Source: Rickettsiales bacterium (GTDB taxonomy: Bacteria; Pseudomonadota; Alphaproteobacteria; TMED109). From it: a DNA stretch of 11,724 nt. This document shows, piece by piece, positions 7,537-11,724 of this stretch. Under the pieces are notes generated by a model. The model was given only the letters and a program-made list of their open reading frames with translations. It made no database searches and had not been told where the DNA came from. The translations under genes were made by a program, and so were the position numbers. Position 1 is the first letter of the stretch. Every line of letters starts with the position of its first letter. The stretch covers positions 1-11,724 of the forward strand of contig PBGQ01000019.1 in the NCBI GenBank assembly GCA_002720125.1, read 5' to 3'.

Positions 7537-8235
7537 TTAATTATTTATTTTATTATTTATTAATTTTACAAATAAATAAACCAATGGAGTATCAACTGCC
7601 GCAAAAAATAATTTTATAATGTAGTTTCCTATGATTATTTGAATAATTAGATTAGTTTCTAATCCCATACCAAAACCTAAGAATATAGTGTTAACAATAA
7701 TAGTGTCAATTAGTTGAGAAAACATTGTTGATAGGTTGTTTCTTAACCATAAATATTTTGAGTTAGTTAATTTTTTCACATAATGAAATATTCTTATATC
7801 AATTAACTGAGCTATTAAATATGCGGTCATAGATGCAAAAATTAATACTCCAGGTAATGAAAATACTGCTTTAAATGCTATTTCCATATCACTTAAACTA
7901 TTATATGGGCTACCTGATAACCAAGCTTCAGAAGGAGAAAGATTTAAAACTATGGTAATTATAATTAAGGATAATAGACTACAAACAAAACCAGTTAAAA
8001 CCATTAAATTAGCTCTTACCTTTCCATATATCTCGCTTGTAATATCAGTTACTAAAAAAGTAATTGGATAGGTAATTATGCCGGCAGTAAGTGAAATCGG
8101 CAGACCAAAAAAGCCATTAGGAAAAGTTTCCGGAAAAAGTACAAATATTTTAGTACCAATTATATTTGTTAACACTAACATGACAACAAATATGGACATC
8201 AAAATAGCATAGACTTTTATTTTATTTTCATTCAT
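7537..8235 (-). CDS. yhhQ: Queuosine precursor transporter (YhhQ/DUF165 family)
   Basis: Inner-membrane importer of queuosine precursors (7-cyano- or 7-aminomethyl-7-deazaguanine) used for tRNA wobble modification. The 232-residue protein is strongly hydrophobic, with about six predicted membrane segments: roughly residues 8-27, 44-63, 76-98, 126-146, 170-190 and 196-222. Family marks are LTNIIGTKIF (22-31), the charged TDITSEIYGK (63-72) and WLRNNLSTMFSQLIDT (163-178). Length is typical (about 220-230). No queuosine synthesis or tgt gene is in view, so a salvage role is inferred from family only, and the precise precursor is unknown. The gene is tail to tail with the ligase with no base between the stops, and divergent from the thioesterase with a 15-base gap. 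Confidence 0.9.
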   Translation of the reverse strand: MNENKIKVYAILMSIFVVMLVLTNIIGTKIFVLFPETFPNGFFGLPISLTAGIITYPITFLVTDITSEIYGKVRANLMVLTGFVCSLLSLIIITIVLNLSPSEAWLSGSPYNSLSDMEIAFKAVFSLPGVLIFASMTAYLIAQLIDIRIFHYVKKLTNSKYLWLRNNLSTMFSQLIDTIIVNTIFLGFGMGLETNLIIQIIIGNYIIKLFFAAVDTPLVYLFVKLINNKINN

Positions 8236-8250
8236 CTTATTAACAAAATT

Positions 8251-8688
8251 ATGAATAAACTTAGTATATGGAAAAGAAATATTGATGTAAAATCAATTAA
8301 TGCAAATATGAGAAATACAATGATGTCTCATATAGGCATTAAGATTACTAAAATTGGAGAAAACTATATTTTAGGAACTATGCCTGTTAATAATAAAACT
8401 AAACAACCATTTGGTATTTTGCATGGTGGTGCCTCAGTAACACTTGCAGAGTCATTAGGAAGTTTAGCGGCGAATTTATGTTTAAATGAAAATAAATATG
8501 CGGTTGGCTTAGAAATAAATGCTAACCATATTAAAGGTGTAAAAAGCGGTATAGTTGAAGGAAAAGCTCAAGTCTTGCATTTGGGAAGAACTACTCAGGT
8601 TTGGGAAATTAAAATACATCAAGGTGTTAAATTAACCTGTTCATCTAGGCTAACTATGGCAATAATAGAAAAAAGTGTGTCAAGTTGA
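8251..8688 (+). CDS. Hotdog-fold acyl-CoA thioesterase (PaaI/YdiI-like)
   Basis: Hydrolyses an acyl- or aroyl-CoA thioester in the cytosol. The 145-residue single hotdog domain has the signature HGGASVTLAESLGSLAA (58-74), with HGG at 58-60 and the catalytic carboxylate Glu67, followed by AVGLEINANHIKGV (84-97). These blocks resemble YdiI/MenI and EntH more than long-chain thioesterases, so an aromatic or short acyl-CoA, or a proofreading role, is possible; the substrate cannot be read from sequence. No menaquinone or enterobactin gene is nearby. The gene starts 15 bases from yhhQ (divergent), so its promoter must lie in yhhQ coding sequence. No Shine-Dalgarno site is visible. A CaiC-like acyl-CoA ligase follows on the same strand after 98 bases, which may supply the substrate, but a hairpin with T-run lies between them. 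Confidence 0.9.
   Translation: MNKLSIWKRNIDVKSINANMRNTMMSHIGIKITKIGENYILGTMPVNNKTKQPFGILHGGASVTLAESLGSLAANLCLNENKYAVGLEINANHIKGVKSGIVEGKAQVLHLGRTTQVWEIKIHQGVKLTCSSRLTMAIIEKSVSS
8263..8291 (-). promoter_or_regulatory. Candidate promoter of yhhQ, inside the thioesterase gene
   Basis: Read on the minus strand, TTTACA (8286-8291) and TATACT (8263-8268) are separated by 17 bases; each hexamer matches the housekeeping consensus at 5 of 6 positions. The predicted start near 8256 gives a leader of about 20 bases before the yhhQ ATG at 8235. It is the best promoter match I noticed in the window and lies wholly within the first codons of the divergent thioesterase gene, as the 15-base gap requires. 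Confidence 0.5.
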
Positions 8689-8740
8689 TTATATTTATTT
8701 TAAGGGAGAAGTGAATAGAAACGAACTTGACACTTTTTTT
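8670..8740 (+). terminator. Terminator-like imperfect hairpin after the thioesterase gene
   Basis: The left arm at 8670-8686 (AAAAAGTGTGTCAAGTT) pairs with the right arm at 8724-8738 (AACTTGACACTTTTT). This makes 15 base pairs with a 2-base bulge in the left arm, around a 37-base loop, and the right arm runs into seven T's (8734-8740). This fits an intrinsic terminator and, because the left arm begins with A's, could act on both strands. Unusual points are the long loop and that the left arm includes the last codons and first stop base of the thioesterase gene. The remaining spacer up to 8786 has no gene. Confidence 0.5.
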
Positions 8741-8786
8741 ATACGTGGGTTTCATCTATTTGGATTAATTAATTTATTGATTTAAT

Positions 8787-10430
8787 ATGTCTAAGTATAA
8801 TAAAAAATATTTAAATGATATTTCTATAAGATGTGTCTTTGATGAAGTTTGCAAAAAATATTCTGAGAATATATTATTGAGTCATCCTTCCAAAAAATCT
8901 AATCAGAAAAGCAAATATTACACGTTTCGAGAGGTAAAAGAATTAGTAAACATAAATTCATTATCTTTTAAAGAAATAGGTTTAAATATTGGTGACAGGG
9001 TTTCAGTGATGATAGGAAATATTCCTGAATTTTTTATAATTAAACTTGCACTTAATTACAATGGAATATCATGTGTACCAATCAACAATGAGTCAAGTAT
9101 TAGCGAAGTAAATTACTTATTAAGTCACTCAGAGTCAAAACTAATAATTGTAGATGAAAAATTAATCGAAAAATTAAAAAAAATAAAAGTGGTTAAAAAA
9201 AAAGAAATCTCATTAGCTCTTTATAAGAAAAACCGTATTAAATATTTATTTTTAAAAGGATATAGAAAAAAAAATGTTTATAAGAAAGTCACTGTAGATA
9301 CAGAATCAAGTCTTCTATATACATCTGGTAGCACAGGAAAGCCAAAGGCTTGTATAATAACTCATGAATATGAAGTTAATGCAGGAATAAATTATATTAA
9401 TAAAAAAAGTCTAATATCAATGAAGAATGGACATGAAAGAATTTATAATTGTTTACCAGTTCATCATGTAAATGCCGGTATATTATCTTTTTACGCAGCA
9501 TTGTTAAGTGGCAATTGTCAAATACAAGGAGAAAGATTTAGTGCTAAAAACTTTTGGAAAGAAATTATATATAGCAAGGCGACTATTTTTCATTACTTAG
9601 GAGTAATGGCAACTATCTTGTTAAAGCAAAAAAAATCAATTTTAGAAGAAAAAAATAAAATAAAATTTGCTGCAGGAGCTGGGATTGAACCAAATCTTCA
9701 TAAAGTTTTTGAGCAACGATTTAAATTTCCTATGATAGAGCTATGGGGTATGACAGAAATGGTAAGATGTATATTTGATTACAAAAAAGATAGAGAAATT
9801 GGAAGCAGATGCATTGGAAGTCCTAAAGATATTTTGGAAGCAAAAGTTATAAATAAAGATGGAAAAAGAGTATTTAATACGCCTGGAGAACTTTTAATTA
9901 GATATTCATATAAAAAACCTAGAAGAGGATTTTTTAAAGGCTACTTCAAAGACAATAAAGCAACTAAAAAAATATGGGAAGGAAATTGGTTTCATACTGG
10001 AGATTTAGTCTTACAAAAAAGAAACACTAAAATTTATTTTGTCGATCGAAAAAAAAATATTATCAGGAGAGCTGGAGAAAATATATCTGCCACTGAAGTT
10101 GAGTCTGTATTACTTGAAGATAATAGGATACAAAATTGTGCGGTTATTTCTTTTCCTCACGAAATTTATGAGGAGGAAGTAATGTCTTTTATTGTTCTTA
10201 AAAAAAATATATGTCCATCTATAATGAGAGCAAAAAGTATTTTAAAAAAAGTTTCACTTAAATTATCATATTTCAAAGTTCCCGGAATAGTTCAATTTTG
10301 TAAAGATTTACCCACAACATCTACACAAAAAATAGAAAAAGTAAAATTAAATCAAAGATTAAAAAATGAAAATAAAAAACTATTTTATAACTTATGTGAT
10401 TACAAAAAAACTTTAAGAACTAAAAATTAA
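8787..10430 (+). CDS. Acyl-CoA ligase of the ANL superfamily (CaiC-like AMP-forming synthetase)
   Basis: Activates a carboxylic acid with ATP to an acyl-adenylate and transfers it to CoA. The 547 residues hold the ANL core motifs: the phosphate loop YTSGSTGKPKA (178-188), LPVHHVNAG (223-231), AAGAGIEP (295-302), ELWGMTEM (318-325), TGDL (404-407), the hinge/A8 region DRKKNIIRRAGENIS (420-434), and the C-terminal catalytic Lys515 in LPTTSTQKIEK (508-518). The TQK form, in place of the common TGK, and overall similarity point to the crotonobetaine/carnitine-CoA ligase-like branch, but the substrate is unknown. It is lysine-rich, especially at 128-167 and the C-terminus, consistent with low GC. 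A TTGACA hexamer lies at 8727-8732 but no good -10 follows it. The stop TAA shares bases with the stop of the convergent gene. No carnitine genes are nearby, so caiC is not assigned. Confidence 0.9.
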   Translation: MSKYNKKYLNDISIRCVFDEVCKKYSENILLSHPSKKSNQKSKYYTFREVKELVNINSLSFKEIGLNIGDRVSVMIGNIPEFFIIKLALNYNGISCVPINNESSISEVNYLLSHSESKLIIVDEKLIEKLKKIKVVKKKEISLALYKKNRIKYLFLKGYRKKNVYKKVTVDTESSLLYTSGSTGKPKACIITHEYEVNAGINYINKKSLISMKNGHERIYNCLPVHHVNAGILSFYAALLSGNCQIQGERFSAKNFWKEIIYSKATIFHYLGVMATILLKQKKSILEEKNKIKFAAGAGIEPNLHKVFEQRFKFPMIELWGMTEMVRCIFDYKKDREIGSRCIGSPKDILEAKVINKDGKRVFNTPGELLIRYSYKKPRRGFFKGYFKDNKATKKIWEGNWFHTGDLVLQKRNTKIYFVDRKKNIIRRAGENISATEVESVLLEDNRIQNCAVISFPHEIYEEEVMSFIVLKKNICPSIMRAKSILKKVSLKLSYFKVPGIVQFCKDLPTTSTQKIEKVKLNQRLKNENKKLFYNLCDYKKTLRTKN

Positions 10431-11302
10431 TCTACATTAATTATTAAAGATTTATTGCCTGAAATGCCTTGAAAAGAATATTTGTATTGACTGTTCTTTT
10501 CTAATGGAAATAACTTTCCTACAGAACCCAGGCTTATTCTGTCATTTTTTTTAAGTACAATACCTTTTTTATTAAAATCATTAATTAACCATTTAAGTAC
10601 ATTCATAGGTCCTCCCATTAGATTTGAAACTTTTTCCTCCTGTAAAACAGTATCATTATTTTTAATAAATATAGTGTTTATGCTATTTATTTTATTTAAA
10701 AATTCCTCATTATTTTTAGCTTTAATACCCTCTCCCATTACCATTTTAGTTGCTAACATATTACTGGCTATTACCATCTTAGCATTTAATTTTTCATTTT
10801 CTTCAAATCTCACGGATATAATTTCTACAAAAGGGTGAAAAGAAGTTATATTTTCTAATATTTCTAAATCAGTCTTAGCTGACATTATTTTATTATTTTT
10901 TATTATGACCATAAAATCAGGTTCTATAAAGGTTCTATAACCAAACTTATGATCTACTCTTCCATTATTTTTCAAAAACATGTGATTATAAATAACACCA
11001 GTTGCAGGTTCAGAAATATTAAACATATCCTGAGTGTGTTTACCAGTAAACCCAACCTTATAACCTATTTTATCTTTATGTTTCCTATTTATAAGAAAGT
11101 TTAATTTCTCTTGGCCGCAATATGCCTCTTCCAATGTAATATTCTCTTCAAGAACTGTAATAGGCTCATTCGGGAAGCCGTTAAGTATTTCTTTTGCAAC
11201 ATTCATTGACAGACAATCATGAGAGAGCAAGTTGTTTATGCCTACAAATATTAATGATGAGCATATTAATGCTAAAATTTTTAGATTGTTAAGAAAAAAC
11301 AT
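10427..11302 (-). CDS. Predicted exported protein of the 2-keto-4-pentenoate hydratase (MhpD/FAH) family
   Basis: The 291 residues start with a signal-like segment: Lys8, then hydrophobic ILALICSSLIFVGI (about 9-22). There is no lipobox, so a soluble periplasmic protein is inferred. The rest follows the hydratase fold: ITLEEAYCGQ (55-64), IGYKVGFTG (79-87, Lys82 at the usual catalytic lysine position), EPATGVIYNHMFL (98-110), IEPDF (126-130), PFVEII (157-162), NLMGGPMNVLKWL (227-239) and RISLGSVGKLFP (255-266). The metal-binding ExE is ExD here (Glu127, Asp129), with Glu160 as third ligand. Cytosolic MhpD enzymes hydrate 2-hydroxypentadienoate in meta-cleavage pathways; no such genes are near, and export makes that role unlikely. 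Cys30 and Cys62 could form a disulfide. It lies 8 bases after a cyclophilin gene on the same strand. Family assignment is fair; the reaction is unknown. Confidence 0.75.
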   Translation of the reverse strand: MFFLNNLKILALICSSLIFVGINNLLSHDCLSMNVAKEILNGFPNEPITVLEENITLEEAYCGQEKLNFLINRKHKDKIGYKVGFTGKHTQDMFNISEPATGVIYNHMFLKNNGRVDHKFGYRTFIEPDFMVIIKNNKIMSAKTDLEILENITSFHPFVEIISVRFEENEKLNAKMVIASNMLATKMVMGEGIKAKNNEEFLNKINSINTIFIKNNDTVLQEEKVSNLMGGPMNVLKWLINDFNKKGIVLKKNDRISLGSVGKLFPLEKNSQYKYSFQGISGNKSLIINVD

Positions 11303-11310
11303 TAATAAAT

Positions 11311-11724
11311 TTATTTCTTACTTTTTTTATTTACTAATTTCATGCTTATAATTTTATCAGGACTGGAAACTTCTCCATTAGAACCGTCTCCTTTTTTAAT
11401 CTTATCTACGATATCCATACCTTTTACAACTTGTCCCCATATTGTATATTGGCCATCTAGCCATGGTGCATCTTTAAAGCAGATAAAGAATTGACTATCA
11501 GCACTATTTGGATCTTGTGCTCTTGCCATTGAAACTGTTCCTCTTATATGCTTTTCGTTACTGAATTCTGCATCAATATTTTGGCCTGAACCGCCAGTAC
11601 CATTTCCTAATGGATCTCCTCCTTGTGCCATGAAATCAGGAATAACTCTATGAAAAACTAAGCCATCGTAAAAACCTTCTTTTACAAGACTCGAAATTCT
11701 TTTAACATGATTGGGGGCAAGGTC
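11311..11724 (-). CDS. Cyclophilin-type peptidyl-prolyl cis-trans isomerase, C-terminal part (runs off the right edge)
   Basis: Catalyses proline cis-trans isomerisation in folding proteins. The minus-strand frame is open from the window edge, giving 137 residues; an internal ATG at 11631 is not the start, since conserved sequence (LAPNHVKRI, GFYDGLVFHRVIPDF) lies before it. Counting from the first visible residue, FHRVIPDFMAQGGDP (24-38) includes the catalytic-site equivalents of CypA Arg55, Phe60, Met61 and Gln63. GTGGSGQ, MARAQDPNSADSQFF and PWLDGQYTIWGQVV follow, with the Trp of PWLDG (88) at the cyclosporin-contact position. Probably about 25-60 N-terminal residues are missing, so whether a signal peptide exists (periplasmic PpiA-like or cytosolic PpiB-like) cannot be seen. 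The exported hydratase homologue follows after 8 bases, suggesting an operon. Confidence 0.95.
   Translation of the reverse strand, partial: DLAPNHVKRISSLVKEGFYDGLVFHRVIPDFMAQGGDPLGNGTGGSGQNIDAEFSNEKHIRGTVSMARAQDPNSADSQFFICFKDAPWLDGQYTIWGQVVKGMDIVDKIKKGDGSNGEVSSPDKIISMKLVNKKSKK

Noticed and set aside
8727..8759. TTGACA at 8727-8732 as the promoter of the acyl-CoA ligase gene
   Set aside because: The -35 hexamer is perfect, but 16-18 bases on there is only TTTCAT-like sequence, and TATACG at 8740 is far too close. The hexamer is explained as part of the hairpin arm.
1..11724. CRISPR arrays, tRNA or rRNA genes, insertion sequences, attachment sites
   Set aside because: Reading both strands showed no regular spaced repeats, no tRNA-like GC-rich cloverleaf, no transposase and no flanking direct repeats; the whole window keeps one base composition.

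Overview
The window is very AT-rich (clearly under about 30% GC by eye) and tightly packed. Neighbouring genes abut, overlap by 4 to 18 bases, or share stop bases, and only two gaps exceed about 90 bases. Malate synthase G, a Lhr-Core/ligase repair cassette, a YhhQ transporter and cyclophilin in this setting suggest a streamlined, probably marine proteobacterium, most likely an alphaproteobacterium of SAR11/HIMB59/SAR116 type. That placement is an inference from composition and gene content; no rRNA or marker gene is present to prove it.

Layout. Positions 1-1111 (minus) hold the N-terminal half of malate synthase G, running off the left edge. A 176-base AT-rich divergent spacer follows, then a peptide deformylase (1288-1857, plus). 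Next comes a four-gene DNA repair cassette. The metallophosphoesterase PdeM (1900-2550) and the Lhr-Core DEXH helicase (2540-5002) lie on the minus strand. The beta-CASP exonuclease (4985-5968) and the ATP-dependent DNA ligase (5965-7536) lie on the plus strand. The two halves are head to head and their 5' coding ends overlap by 18 bases. A YhhQ-type queuosine-precursor transporter (7537-8235, minus) abuts the ligase stop. It is divergent, with a 15-base gap, from a PaaI/YdiI-like hotdog thioesterase (8251-8688, plus). An imperfect hairpin with a T-run follows, then a CaiC-like acyl-CoA ligase (8787-10430, plus). An exported homologue of the 2-keto-4-pentenoate hydratase (MhpD) family (10427-11302, minus) sits 8 bases downstream of a cyclophilin (11311-11724, minus), which runs off the right edge.

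How the genes work together. The four cassette genes are the recognised set called 'ligase-associated DNA damage response' proteins: a 3'-5' helicase, two metal-dependent nucleases and a sealing ligase that are thought to repair damaged duplex DNA together. The thioesterase and acyl-CoA ligase may handle the same acyl-CoA, but they are separated by a terminator-like hairpin, so this is only a suggestion. The cyclophilin and the exported hydratase homologue look like an operon.

I found no insertion sequence, CRISPR array, tRNA, rRNA or phage gene. The most unusual points are the split, 5'-overlapping repair cassette, the secreted hydratase-family protein paired with a cyclophilin, and the missing glycine riboswitch in front of malate synthase.
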